From Paratractidigestivibacter sp963649365 (GTDB lineage Bacteria; Actinomycetota; Coriobacteriia; Coriobacteriales; Atopobiaceae), in NCBI GenBank assembly GCA_963649365.1, contig CAVJHQ010000026.1:1-23853 (forward strand): 23,853 bases of DNA, given 5' to 3'. This document shows, in pieces, positions 8,501 to 15,470 of this stretch. The position numbers were made by a program, and so were the translations under genes. Positions within the stretch are counted from its first letter, which is position 1, and the number at the start of each line of letters is the position of its first letter. Under the pieces are notes generated by a model. The model was not told the DNA's origin, ran no database searches, and worked only from the letters and a program-made list of their open reading frames with translations.

Positions 8501-8549
8501 TTGGGCGAAGCGTCGCCGCGACCGCCGGCTCGGGCGTCGGGAGCAGTAA
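5535..8549 (+). CDS. Glycoside hydrolase family 3, permuted domain order, two membrane anchors
   Basis: 1004-residue GH3-type beta-glycosidase with reversed domain order. GH3_C-like motifs come first: GIVLLRNEGQTLPL near residue 75, then GSGSGQVSG, then PFGYGLSYTTF near 400. A fibronectin-III-like segment follows (VLVTNTGSSAGRDVVQLY). The GH3 N-terminal barrel comes last: DGPSQVG, GYPAGTVLAQTWN, K800-H801 in LKHLALNNQE, and the nucleophile region GSVITDYAD with D879. Reversed order is known in some Ruminococcus and Butyrivibrio beta-glucosidases. A hydrophobic helix near residues 13-35 follows a basic N-terminus, and a second (about 970-988) precedes a basic C-terminus (KRRRDRRLGRR). Both termini are therefore probably cytoplasmic, with the catalytic part outside as a loop tethered twice. 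The TTG start has AGGGG (5524-5528) upstream. Substrate cannot be read from the sequence. It is the last gene of the cluster, followed by a strong terminator. Confidence 0.88.
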   Translation: MKRPTKKQVLKVAGYTGAVAVVAVVVAANVAMALLGDTVNAYFGADKVDVSEDEKTAIMDDGRVLAKRIEGEGIVLLRNEGQTLPLESSTKKVNVFGWASTQWVAAGSGSGQVSGTTEGFLEALSAAGVEYNAELTNMYKSFHGERDYKSAGALSSHASEFCRLYEPSVYDDACYSDGLLSNAEAYSDTAIVVIGRITGESIDCPAVQYKVNAKGGDVTADVTRTYLELSTEEEALLRYVGSHYEHVCVVVNSTNTMELGELETIPGIDAALLAGPTGEVGADSVVAALWGDVNPSGRTTDTYAYDFATAASWANSGAMGEGMYTNGSGLYPADGTKNSNVGTDEKYDGVRFVDYAEGIYVGYRWYETADAEGYWDNVKNKHGQGYDAVVQYPFGYGLSYTTFDWQVTGRTPGQGARVSRDTQFTVTVLVTNTGSSAGRDVVQLYCTPPYTEGGIEKASTVLVAYAKTKLLEPGESQEVSLSFTLDDVASYDCYDANGNGFTGYELESGDYTVELKRNAHEVADCEYASTRLYVPRTEECSEDLATGAEVRNRFTGDDAWDGVSIDGSNSGADITWLTRADFAGTFARKSDPDRAMTDNVASLNLYTEKDVEADAAGYQGLVGQSLQLTLRATSGGSAYTLSEDGLLTELGQRLGLNYDDATWDDLLDSLTVDQMSKVVLHSYISTAAIDSIGRPLTKEVDGPSQVGSFNQLTTGVGYPAGTVLAQTWNDALAREYGRQLGLEAAALGVDGLYAPSVNIHRSPLCGRNYEYFSEDSTMSGQMGAAVVAGMKDSGTYCYLKHLALNNQESYRDSLYEWLTEQTLRELYLRPFKIAVVKGGATGFMTSYNRIGATWAGGNKALLTDVLRGEWGFEGSVITDYADHHKYMNADQMLRAGGDLYMDGVFGNGSFEYGFTEDELMSAKGTSSETRAISFQTNLRRATKDALYTWLNARASQSSEISRPVKRKGIQWIRVGIGAADIAVLVAGGVWAKRRRDRRLGRREQ

Positions 8550-8557
8550 ACGACGCT

Positions 8558-8606
8558 GGAAAGAAGGGCGCGCCGATGGGGGTTCCACCGGCGCGCCCTT
8601 CTTTCC
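8558..8606. terminator. Bidirectional terminator between the GH3 gene and lemA
   Basis: Perfect 17-bp inverted repeat (8558-8574/8590-8606, core AAGAAGGGCGCGCC) with a 15-nt loop, between convergent genes. The outer stem is A-rich on the left and T-rich on the right (GGAAAGAA/TTCTTTCC), so each strand ends in a partly U-rich arm. Confidence 0.85.
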
Positions 8607-8626
8607 AAGGAACTCGTTTAGATTGC

Positions 8627-9172
8627 TTAGAAGCTGACCTTCGGGTTTTCCGCGGCGTCGACACCCGCCGAGAAGCCCTGGCGCGGCTGCCGGCCGCCGG
8701 CGACGAGGCTGCCCGGGAAGGTCTGGATCGCGTTGTTGTACATCATCACGCAGTCGTTGTAGCTCATGCGCGCGTAGGAGATGCGGTTCTCGGTGTCGGC
8801 GAGCTCGCCCTGGAGCTGCTGGAAGTTGGCGCTTGCCTTGAGGTCGGGATAGTTCTCGGCGACGGCGAGCAGGCTGTTGACCGCCCCGGTCAGGCGCGCC
8901 GCTGCCTGCATTTTGTCTTCGGGCGTCGCGGCCTTCTCCTCGGCGGCCCGCGCGTCGGTCACGGCCTGCAGGGTCTTCGACTCGTGCGCGGCGTAGCCCT
9001 TGACGGTCTCGACGAGGTTGGGGATAAGGTCGTGGCGCCGCTGGAGCTGCGCCTCGATGGTCTGCCAGGCGTTGTCACACTTGTTCGACGCGCGAACGAT
9101 GCCGTTGCTCACGGCAATCCAGGCGACGGCGATGACGACGATTGCTGCTATGACGATGACGGCGATGACCAT
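8627..9172 (-). CDS. lemA: LemA family protein
   Basis: 181 residues from the chosen ATG. An N-terminal transmembrane helix (about residues 2-20, VIAVIVIAAIVVIAVAWIAV) is followed by the LemA core: NAWQTIEAQLQRRHDLIPNL, then VKGYAAHE, then a helix ending in LQGELADTENRISYAR (split by one turn) and YNDCVMMYNNAIQTFPGSLVA. LemA proteins are membrane-anchored helical proteins of unclear role. The start at 9172 has AAAGGGGG about 6 nt upstream; an in-frame ATG 30 nt earlier (9202) has only a weak CAGG. The gene lies 56 nt downstream of tRNA-Ser on the same strand with no visible promoter between, so it may be read through from the tRNA promoter. It ends at the bidirectional terminator shared with the GH3 gene. 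Confidence 0.9.
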   Translation of the reverse strand: MVIAVIVIAAIVVIAVAWIAVSNGIVRASNKCDNAWQTIEAQLQRRHDLIPNLVETVKGYAAHESKTLQAVTDARAAEEKAATPEDKMQAAARLTGAVNSLLAVAENYPDLKASANFQQLQGELADTENRISYARMSYNDCVMMYNNAIQTFPGSLVAGGRQPRQGFSAGVDAAENPKVSF

Positions 9173-9228
9173 GGGCGGCCCCCTTTGTCCGGGCGCGGCC
9201 ATGCGGAGCCTGGCCCGCGCAGGAAATA

Positions 9229-9319
9229 TGGCGGAGGAGGAGGGATTCGAACCCTCGGTACGGGGTTACCGCACGACGGTTTTCAAGACCGCTGCATTCA
9301 ACCGCTCTGCCACTCCTCC
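9229..9319 (-). tRNA. tRNA-Ser(UGA)
   Basis: 91-nt cloverleaf on the minus strand. Acceptor stem GGAGGAG pairs with CTCCTCC, the discriminator is G, and CCA is encoded. The anticodon loop CTTGAAA gives anticodon TGA (reads UCA/UCG-type serine codons). A long variable arm typical of class II tRNAs follows, and the T loop is GGTTCGAATCC. An A/T-rich stretch just upstream (TAATATATAGA on the minus strand, about 9330-9342) is a likely -10 region. Confidence 0.95.
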
Positions 9320-9375
9320 GGAGATGCGAGCCTCTATATATTAGCGGACGCGAGAAGTGCGCGCCGCGGCATGGG

Positions 9376-9381
9376 TAAAAT
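9376..9381 (+). promoter_or_regulatory. Possible -10 element of the YitT-family gene
   Basis: TAAAAT, preceded by TGGG, would start transcription near 9388, giving a leader of about 45 nt before the TTG start. No clear -35. It faces away from the tRNA-Ser promoter in the same 113-nt divergent region. Confidence 0.35.
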
Positions 9382-9432
9382 GAGCCACATATCCCTACGT
9401 GCAACGCATTCCAGAAGAAAGGAACCGACGCC

Positions 9433-10299
9433 TTGAATCGACGTCCCTCCAACCCTGTGCTGAATTACCTGCTCCTTGCGCTCGGCGCCGCGGTCGCGGC
9501 CTTTGCCATCGAGGAGTTCCTTGTTCCGAACACGATCTTGGACGGGGGCGTCATCGGCATCGGCATGATGGTGAGCCACCTGACGGGCGTGCCGCTCGCG
9601 GTGCTGACGGTCGTGCTCAACGCCCCGTTCCTCGTGCTCGGGGGTATGCGGCTGGGCAAGGGCTTCACGGTAAAGGCGGCGTTCTCGATGGCGGTCTTCT
9701 CGGCGTGCGTCGCGCTGTTCTCGGGCTGGGCGAACGCCACCGACGAGACGCTGCTGGCGGTCTGCTTCGGCGGCGTGCTCCTGGGCCTCGGCGTCGGCAT
9801 CGTCATTCGCGCAGGCGGCTGCCTGGACGGCACGGAGGCCGTGGCCATCCTGCTGAGCAGAAGAACAAACCTCGCCGTCGGCGAGATGGTGCTGTGCATG
9901 AATGTGGTCATCTACGGGCTCGCCGGCCTGCTGTTCGGCCTCGACCGCGCCATGTACTCGCTGCTCACGTACTTTATTACCTCGAAGGTGCTCGATATGG
10001 TCGAGTCCGAGATGAACCAGGCGAAGGCGGCGCTTATCGTGACGGACGACGCGCGCCAGATCTGCGAGCGCATCTACGACCAGATGGGGCGCACCGTCAC
10101 CATAATGGACGGGTCTGGGCTGGTCAGCGGGCCGAAGAAGGTGCTGTACTGCGTGATCACCAAGTTCGAGATGCGCGAGCTGCGCGAGATCGTCGACTCG
10201 GTCGACGCCTCCGCGTTCGTGACGATCCTGGACGTGTCCGAGATCATCGGCAACCACATCAAGCAGAACGACGGGCAGCTCGAGGACGGTGCGCGATGA
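9433..10299 (+). CDS. YitT-family membrane protein (YitT + DUF2179)
   Basis: 288 residues. Five or six hydrophobic helices span about 8-185, carrying the family signatures FLVPNTILDGGVIGIGMM and RAGGCLDGTEAVAILLSR. A soluble C-terminal DUF2179 domain (about 195-280, containing ALIVTDDARQICERIY and GSGLVSGPKKVLYCVI) follows. YitT proteins are polytopic membrane proteins of unknown transport function; the DUF2179 domain resembles small ligand-binding ferredoxin-like domains. The TTG start has AGAAAGGAA (9416-9424) 8 nt upstream. The stop overlaps the tadA start by ATGA, so the two are translationally coupled. Confidence 0.9.
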   Translation: MNRRPSNPVLNYLLLALGAAVAAFAIEEFLVPNTILDGGVIGIGMMVSHLTGVPLAVLTVVLNAPFLVLGGMRLGKGFTVKAAFSMAVFSACVALFSGWANATDETLLAVCFGGVLLGLGVGIVIRAGGCLDGTEAVAILLSRRTNLAVGEMVLCMNVVIYGLAGLLFGLDRAMYSLLTYFITSKVLDMVESEMNQAKAALIVTDDARQICERIYDQMGRTVTIMDGSGLVSGPKKVLYCVITKFEMRELREIVDSVDASAFVTILDVSEIIGNHIKQNDGQLEDGAR

Positions 10300-10793
10300 G
10301 CGACGACGAGCGGTTCATGCGCGAGGCGCTCGAGGAGGCCCGTCTTGCCGCCGAGGAAGGGGAGGTGCCGATCGGCGCCGTCGTGGTTTGCGACGGCGAG
10401 GTCGTGGCGCGCGCCCACAACCGGCGCGAGACCGACCTCGACCCCTCGGCGCACGCGGAGTTCTCCGCCATGGTCTCTGCCTCGCGCGCGCTCGGCCGCT
10501 GGCGGCTCTCCGGCTGCACGGTCTACGTGACGCTCGAGCCGTGCCTGATGTGCGCCGGCCTTATGGTCAATGGCCGCATCGACCGCTGTGTGTACGGCGC
10601 GTCCGACCCCAAGGGCGGCGCGCTCGGCACGCTGTACGACGTGAGCCACGATGCGCGCCTCAACCATGAGTTCGAGGTCGAGTCCGGCGTGCTCGCGGAG
10701 GAGGCCGCGGGCCAGCTGCGGGACTTTTTCCGGGCGCGGCGCGCTCGGGCGAAGGAGGCCAAGCGTGCCGCGGCCGCCGAACCGACGGGTTGA
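10296..10793 (+). CDS. tadA: tRNA-specific adenosine deaminase TadA
   Basis: 165 residues. Converts A34 to inosine in the anticodon of tRNA-Arg(ACG), letting one tRNA read CGU/CGC/CGA. Zinc-site motifs are intact: H53-A-E55 (HAE, with the proton-shuttle Glu) and P82-C83-L-M-C86. PIGAVVV, HNRRE and the YGASDPKGGALGTLYD segment are typical of the family. The ATG overlaps the yitT-type TGA (ATGA), with GAGGA (10282-10286) as SD. A short basic Ala/Lys/Arg C-terminal tail is present. This is an essential housekeeping enzyme. Confidence 0.95.
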   Translation: MSDDERFMREALEEARLAAEEGEVPIGAVVVCDGEVVARAHNRRETDLDPSAHAEFSAMVSASRALGRWRLSGCTVYVTLEPCLMCAGLMVNGRIDRCVYGASDPKGGALGTLYDVSHDARLNHEFEVESGVLAEEAAGQLRDFFRARRARAKEAKRAAAAEPTG

Positions 10794-10903
10794 GCCGGCT
10801 GTCGAGGGGATGCGCGCACAAAGTCTGACTATTTGCGGCTTGAATCGAATGCCGGTGAGTAGCCTAGGAATCCATAGGCCATATACCTGCGGAAACGTAA
10901 AGC

Positions 10904-10936
10904 ACGACGCCCTCTCTACCGAGAGGGCGTCGTTTT
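10904..10936. terminator. Intrinsic terminator between tadA and the lactate permease gene
   Basis: Perfect 13-bp stem (10904-10916/10921-10933, ACGACGCCCTCTC and complement) with a 4-nt loop and TTTT on the plus strand; the minus strand ends in GTGCTTTA. It lies between convergent genes. The 110 nt between tadA and the stem hold no ORF; a small hairpin GCCTA/TAGGC occurs near 10862-10880. I found no SRP-RNA core there, although ffs often follows tadA. Confidence 0.85.
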
Positions 10937-10977
10937 AAAGGTGCAAAATGTCGGAGTTTGTGCGCCGGATACCCGGT

Positions 10978-12531
10978 TTACCCCAAGACAACCGAGCCGA
11001 CGAAGATGAGAACAGCCATGCCGGCGGCGAAACCGAAGGCGTATTTGGCGATCTTGCCCAGGATCTCGCCGTCCTTGCCGGTCAGGCCGACGGCGGCGCA
11101 GCCGATGGCGATGTTCTGCGGGCTGATCATCTTGCCTGCCGAGGTGCCGAGCGAGTTCGCGGCGACGAGCCAGGTGGAGTCGACGCCCAGGGTCTCGGCG
11201 GCGTGGAGCTGGACGTTGCCGAAGAGCACCTCGCTCGAGGTGCCGGAGCCCGTGACGAAGGTGCCGAGCGCGCCGAGCAGCGGCGCGACCAGCGGATAGA
11301 ACCCGCCGAGGAGCGCGACGAAGAAGGCCGCGATGCTCGCGATCATGCCGGAGTAGCCCATGATCTTGGCCACGGCGAGGACGCCGAGCATGGTGAGCAC
11401 GGTCTTGCTCATCTGGACGCAGGTGTCCTTGAGGACGCCGAGCATCTCGCGGACGCTGCAGCCCTGGATTACGCCGCCGATGATGCCGCAGATCATGATG
11501 AGGATGCCCGGGGTGTCGATCCAGACGAAGGTGAGGGTCGCCGTCGGGTCACCCTGGTAGATGTTCACCGTGGTCGAGATGGAGGAAAGCGGGCCGTAGA
11601 TGGCCGGGAAGAGCTTGCTCGTGAGCAGGAGCAGGATGAAGATCAGGATGAACGGGGACCACGCGAGGATGATCTGGAGCACGGGCGCGCCGAAGCCCTC
11701 GGTGTGGCTGGCGTTCGCCAGGCGGTACTCCTCGGGGACCTCTTTGTCGCGCGTGGCGACGGCGAAGGCGAAGACGGCGAAGAGCGAGACGACGGAGCCG
11801 ATGACCACGGCGAGGTTCGGGCCGATGAACATGGCGCCCAAGAGCTCGGCCGCGGCAAGCGAGACGCCGGCCACGAGGGTGATGGGGAGCACGCCCTTGA
11901 GCCCCTTGGGGCCGCCGCCGACGAGCATGACCATGAGGATCGGGCAGGCGATGATGAAGGGCGCCGCCTGAAGCGTCTGCGTGGTGGCGAGCTGGATCGC
12001 GTCGATGCCGGTGATGGACGCGAGCGTCGTGGTCGGGATGCCGATGGAGCCGAACATCGTGGGGACGCTGTTGGCGATGAGGCAAGAGAGGATGGCCTCG
12101 ACGGGGTTGAGGCCGACGGCTACGAGCATGGAGGCGGGGATGGCGACCGCGGTTCCGAAGCCGGCCATGCCCTCGAGGAAGGCGCCGAAGCACCAGCCGA
12201 TGAGAAGCACGAGCACGCGCTTGTCGGCGGACACGGAACAGAGCATGGCCTTGATCGTCTCGATGCCGGCGGTGTGCACGGTGACGTTGTAGGTGAAGAC
12301 GGCGGCGATGATCACGATGGTGATGGGCCAGATGGCCATCGCGAATCCCTCGAGCGCGGCGGTGGCGATGTTGACGGCGGTCATCTGCCAACCGATCGCG
12401 GCAACGACGATCGCGACCGCGAGGGCGCCGAGGCTCGCCTTCCACGCCTCGATGTGGAGGCCGCAGAGGGCGATGACGAGCCAGATGATGGGGGTGAGGG
12501 CGAGGACGAACATTCCAAACAAGCCGAGCAC
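10978..12531 (-). CDS. lctP: L-lactate permease, LctP/LldP family
   Basis: 517 residues, about 12-14 hydrophobic helices over nearly the whole length. LctP-family signatures are visible: WCFGAFLEGMAGFGTAVAIP, SVPTMFGSIGIPTT, GSGTSSEVLFGNVQ, and SLGTSAGKMISPQNIAIG. These permeases import L-lactate (and often D-lactate or glycolate) with protons. The GTG start has AAGGGAGA about 7 nt upstream. No lactate dehydrogenase or regulator gene is adjacent. A promoter-proximal set of three direct repeats (12567-12617) probably binds a regulator. The gene could also export lactate from fermentation; direction cannot be read from sequence. Confidence 0.93.
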   Translation of the reverse strand: MLGLFGMFVLALTPIIWLVIALCGLHIEAWKASLGALAVAIVVAAIGWQMTAVNIATAALEGFAMAIWPITIVIIAAVFTYNVTVHTAGIETIKAMLCSVSADKRVLVLLIGWCFGAFLEGMAGFGTAVAIPASMLVAVGLNPVEAILSCLIANSVPTMFGSIGIPTTTLASITGIDAIQLATTQTLQAAPFIIACPILMVMLVGGGPKGLKGVLPITLVAGVSLAAAELLGAMFIGPNLAVVIGSVVSLFAVFAFAVATRDKEVPEEYRLANASHTEGFGAPVLQIILAWSPFILIFILLLLTSKLFPAIYGPLSSISTTVNIYQGDPTATLTFVWIDTPGILIMICGIIGGVIQGCSVREMLGVLKDTCVQMSKTVLTMLGVLAVAKIMGYSGMIASIAAFFVALLGGFYPLVAPLLGALGTFVTGSGTSSEVLFGNVQLHAAETLGVDSTWLVAANSLGTSAGKMISPQNIAIGCAAVGLTGKDGEILGKIAKYAFGFAAGMAVLIFVGSVVLG

Positions 12532-12566
12532 GGGCTTCTCCCTTCGTCAGGGACGAGTGATGTGGT

Positions 12567-12617
12567 ATGCCGTTCACCGATACTATCACGCCGTTCGCGG
12601 GTAAGATATGCCGTTAT
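12567..12617 (-). promoter_or_regulatory. lctP promoter with three helically phased direct repeats
   Basis: Plus-strand repeats of (A)(T/C)GCCGTT lie at 12567, 12588 and 12608, spaced 21 and 20 bp, about two helix turns. The minus-strand extended -10 TGATAGTAT (hexamer 12580-12585) lies between the first two, predicting a start near 12573. The repeats therefore cover the start site, the spacer and the -35 region. The arrangement suggests cooperative binding of a regulator on one DNA face, probably a repressor. The regulator is not in this window. Confidence 0.5.
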
Positions 12618-12650
12618 GCATTTTGAAACTCGTGTTGCGTACTGAAAGCT

Positions 12651-12699
12651 AGAAATAAGAAAAGCGCAGGTGAGGGGTAACGTTAACCCTCGCCTGCGC
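12651..12699 (-). terminator. Intrinsic terminator of the rlmI-type gene
   Basis: Near-perfect 18-bp inverted repeat (12664-12681/12682-12699, with GCGCAGG and GCCTGCGC ends, two mismatched positions). On the minus strand it is followed by TTTTCTTATTTC. It sits 44 nt past the methyltransferase stop. Confidence 0.8.
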
Positions 12700-12742
12700 C
12701 GACCGATGCTCTCTATGTGCGCGCCGTCTCCCGCGCGGCCCG

Positions 12743-14011
12743 CTACACCACCTGGAAAATGAAGAAGTCCAGATAGTGGCTCTCCGGCACGCCCCAGAGA
12801 ATGGGGTGGTCCGGCGCCTGCTGACGCTCCTCGACCTGCTTGAGCTGAACATTCGCCTGGTGCGCAGCGTCGGCCACGGCTTGCGCGAGCAGGTCGCGCG
12901 TCATGAAGTGGCTGCAGCTGCACGTGGCGAGGTAACCGCCGCGCGGCAAGAGGCGCATGGCCTCGTAGTTGATCTCGCGGTAGCCCTTGGCGGCGTGCTT
13001 GACGGTGCCGCGGCTCTTTGTGAAGGCGGGCGGGTCGAGGACGATGAGGTCGAACGGGCCGCCCTCCTCGCGCAGGCGCGCGCGGTCGCGCGCGAGCTCA
13101 GGCAGGTACTCGAGCACGTTCGCGCAGGTAAAGTCCATACGGCCGTCGAGGTTGTTCAGGCGCGCGTTCTGCGCCGCGAGGTCGAGCGCGGTCTGGCTCA
13201 CGTCGACGCAGCGCACGAAGTCGGCGCCGCCGGCAGCGGCGTTCAGGCCGAACGGCCCCACGTGGCAGAAGCAGTCGAGCACGCGGCGGCCGCCCGCGAT
13301 CTCGCGCACGGCGCGGCGGTTGTACTTCTGGTCCAGGAAGAAGCCCGTCTTCTGGCTGTTCTCGATGTCGAGGTCGAAGGTAAGGCCGTTCTCGACGACC
13401 TTGATGCGCGGGGTCTCCGGCACCTCGGCGCCCTCGCCGTCCCACCAGCCCTTGTACTGGGGCAGGCCCTCCTTGGCGCGGCTCGGCGAGTCGTTGCGCT
13501 CGTAGATGGCGGTCACGTTCTGGCCGTCTGCCTGCAGCGTATTGAGCAGCAGCGGGTAGATCGCCGGGCGCAGCAGCTCCATGCCGACGGTCCCGACCTG
13601 CGTGACCAGCACGTTCTCGTAGCGGTCGACGATGAGGCCGGGCATCTGGTCCGCCTCGGAGAAGACCACGCGGCAGGCGTTCGTGTCCGGCGCGCAGCCG
13701 GGAAGGGCGCGTCCGCCCATGGCGACCTTGCGGTGGTTCCAGGCGTACGCGACGCGTCGGGCCCAGAACGCCTCGTCCACGCGGTCGTTGGCGTTGCGCG
13801 TGACGATGCGCACCCGGATCTTCGACTCCCTGGAAAGAAGCCCCGCGCCCTGCCAGGTTCCGTTCTCCTCGAAGACGTCGACCACGGCGCCGTTCTCGGC
13901 GGCCTCGGCCTCGAGGACCTCTCCCTCGAAGACCCACGGGTGGCCCGCCTTGAGCGAGCGCGCCGCCTTGCGCGTCACGGTGATCTTGGGGTAGGGGCGT
14001 GCCTGCTTCAT
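12743..14011 (-). CDS. rlmI: RlmI-family 23S rRNA (cytosine-C5) methyltransferase
   Basis: 422 residues (E. coli RlmI is about 396). An N-terminal PUA domain (about 5-75, ITVTRKAARSLKAGHPWVFEGE) precedes a substrate-binding region with SEADQMPGLIVDRY, then a Rossmann SAM-dependent methyltransferase: QKTGFFLDQKYNR (220-232), RVLDCFCHVGPFGLNAAAG (243-261), D326-PPAF-330, and C364-S-C366-S with the catalytic cysteine. RlmI methylates C1962 of 23S rRNA in E. coli; target identity here is by homology. The start at 14011 uses GGAGAAAGG upstream; the long open frame extending to 14386 overlaps the helicase gene and is rejected. It lies 79 nt downstream of the helicase gene on the same strand, so both may form an RNA-metabolism unit. 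Confidence 0.88.
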   Translation of the reverse strand: MKQARPYPKITVTRKAARSLKAGHPWVFEGEVLEAEAAENGAVVDVFEENGTWQGAGLLSRESKIRVRIVTRNANDRVDEAFWARRVAYAWNHRKVAMGGRALPGCAPDTNACRVVFSEADQMPGLIVDRYENVLVTQVGTVGMELLRPAIYPLLLNTLQADGQNVTAIYERNDSPSRAKEGLPQYKGWWDGEGAEVPETPRIKVVENGLTFDLDIENSQKTGFFLDQKYNRRAVREIAGGRRVLDCFCHVGPFGLNAAAGGADFVRCVDVSQTALDLAAQNARLNNLDGRMDFTCANVLEYLPELARDRARLREEGGPFDLIVLDPPAFTKSRGTVKHAAKGYREINYEAMRLLPRGGYLATCSCSHFMTRDLLAQAVADAAHQANVQLKQVEERQQAPDHPILWGVPESHYLDFFIFQVV

Positions 14012-14090
14012 TCCAGCGCCTTTCTCCATAAAAATAGGGACGTGCCACCCGCGCGCCGACGGCGCAACGGGCAACGCGCCCCTGGTAATC

Positions 14091-15353
14091 CTAGTAGTGC
14101 CTGCCGTAGCGCCCGCCGGAGATGCCGCGCCCGCGGGAGCGGGAGCCGGCGAACATCGTGCGGGTGGGCTTCTTTGTGCTGCGGCCTTCCTGCGGGATGA
14201 TGCGCCCGGCGTCGTAGGTAAAGCCCTCGAGGTCCCACGTGGGCACGAGCTTCTTCGTAAAGTACTCGATCTCGCGCAGGGGGCTGATCTCGTCGGGCGC
14301 GACGAAGGTGTAGGCGTGGCCCGTGGCGCCCGCGCGACCGGTGCGGCCGATGCGGTGCACGTAGTCCTCGGGGTCCATGGGCACATCGAAGTTGACGACG
14401 GCGTCGATGCCCGAGACGTCGATGCCGCGGCTCATAACGTCGGTGGCCACGAGCACCTGGACCTTGCCCTCGCGGAACTTCTCGAGCGCCTTCTCGCGGG
14501 CCTTCTGCGGGCGGTCGGCGTGCATGACGTCCACCTTGACCTGCGCGTTCTTGAGCATCTTGCTCACGTCGTCAACGCGATGCTTCGTGCGGCAGAAGAC
14601 GAGCACGCGCTCGGGCTTCTCGCCCGCGGCGCCCCCGGTGGCAAGAAGCGCCCGCAGGAGCTCGGGCTTCTGGGCCTGCGTGACGGGGCAGAGGTGCTCG
14701 TCGACGGTGTCGGCCGTCTCGCCCACGCGGGCGATCTCGACCGTGACGGGGTCGGTGAGCAGCGCGTCGATGGTGGACTTGATCGACGGCGGGATGGTCG
14801 CCGAGAAGAGCAGCGTCTGGTGCTTGGCCGGCAGCGCGTGCATGATGCGGCGGACGCTCGGCCAGAAGCCCATGTCCAGCATGCGGTCGGCCTCGTCGAG
14901 CACGAGCGTCTGCACGTTGGCGAGGCTCACGTGGTTGTGCTCCATGAGGTCGAGGAGGCGCCCCGGCGTGGCGACGAGGAGGTCGCAGCCCTGCTCGAGC
15001 TGCTTGATCTGCTTCTCGAAGCGGGCGCCGCCCATGACGATGACGGCCTTCTGGCCGGTCTTCTCGCAGACGACGCTCACGACCTTGTCGATCTGAGCGG
15101 CCAGCTCGCGCGTCGGCGTGACGACGAGCGCGTGCGGGCCCTTGCCCTCCGCGCCGGCGATGACCTGCAGCGTCGGCAAGCCGAACGCCGCGGTTTTGCC
15201 CGTGCCGGTCTGCGCGGAGGCGACGACGTCGCGCCCGGCGAGGACCTCGGGGATGGCGCCGGCCTGGACCGGCGTGGGGGTGGTAAAGCCGAGGGCGTCT
15301 ACCCCGGCAAGGATCTGCTCGTTTAGCCCGAGCTCGGCAAATGTGGTAGTCAT
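14091..15353 (-). CDS. DEAD-box RNA helicase
   Basis: 420 residues. ATP-dependent RNA helicase with all core motifs: Q motif with Q30, motif I AQTGTGKT (47-54), PTRELA (80-85), ATPGR (128-132), DEAD (153-156), SAT (184-186), VFCRTK, VATDVMSRGID, and HRIGRTGRAG. A basic Arg/Gly/Ser-rich tail (RSRGRGISGGRYGRHY) probably adds RNA affinity, as in RhlE-like helicases. The ATG at 15353 follows the -10-like CATACT (15361-15366) so closely that the mRNA would have a leader of about 1 nt, and no useful SD is present, so it is likely leaderless. No alternative start with an SD is evident. The metQ terminator directly upstream insulates it. Confidence 0.93.
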   Translation of the reverse strand: MTTTFAELGLNEQILAGVDALGFTTPTPVQAGAIPEVLAGRDVVASAQTGTGKTAAFGLPTLQVIAGAEGKGPHALVVTPTRELAAQIDKVVSVVCEKTGQKAVIVMGGARFEKQIKQLEQGCDLLVATPGRLLDLMEHNHVSLANVQTLVLDEADRMLDMGFWPSVRRIMHALPAKHQTLLFSATIPPSIKSTIDALLTDPVTVEIARVGETADTVDEHLCPVTQAQKPELLRALLATGGAAGEKPERVLVFCRTKHRVDDVSKMLKNAQVKVDVMHADRPQKAREKALEKFREGKVQVLVATDVMSRGIDVSGIDAVVNFDVPMDPEDYVHRIGRTGRAGATGHAYTFVAPDEISPLREIEYFTKKLVPTWDLEGFTYDAGRIIPQEGRSTKKPTRTMFAGSRSRGRGISGGRYGRHY

Positions 15354-15360
15354 ACCTGCA

Positions 15361-15366
15361 AGTATG
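15361..15366 (-). promoter_or_regulatory. -10 element of the helicase gene, predicted leaderless start
   Basis: CATACT on the minus strand places +1 at about 15354, immediately before the ATG (15353-15351). The -35 position (17-bp spacer) reads TGCAGA and falls within the metQ terminator hairpin. Confidence 0.4.
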
Positions 15367-15370
15367 CACC

Positions 15371-15406
15371 AAAACGCCCCGTCTCTGCACGCAGGGACGG
15401 GGCGTT
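15371..15406 (-). terminator. Intrinsic terminator of metQ
   Basis: 11-bp perfect stem AACGCCCCGTC/GACGGGGCGTT (15396-15406 and 15373-15383) plus an inner CTGC/GCAG extension, followed by TTTT on the minus strand. It lies about 65 nt past the metQ stop. Confidence 0.85.
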
Positions 15407-15470
15407 GGTTGAAGTTCTGTGGCGAGAAGCGCCGAGCCGAGGAACGGGCCGCGGCGCTTCTTTCCAACGT

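Noticed and set aside
4440..8588. 1382-residue minus-strand open frame opposite the PRC-barrel and GH3 genes
   Set aside because: It is a high-GC antisense shadow: low-complexity Arg/Val/Leu/Gly composition, no domain, and the plus strand encodes recognisable families.
10794..10977. SRP RNA (ffs) after tadA
   Set aside because: The conserved GGTCAGG and GGAAGG-AGCAGCC core is absent; only a small hairpin and the terminator are seen.
10948..12645. 565-residue plus-strand frame opposite the lactate permease gene
   Set aside because: Antisense of transmembrane segments; Asp/Glu/Arg/Gly-rich without domain signals.
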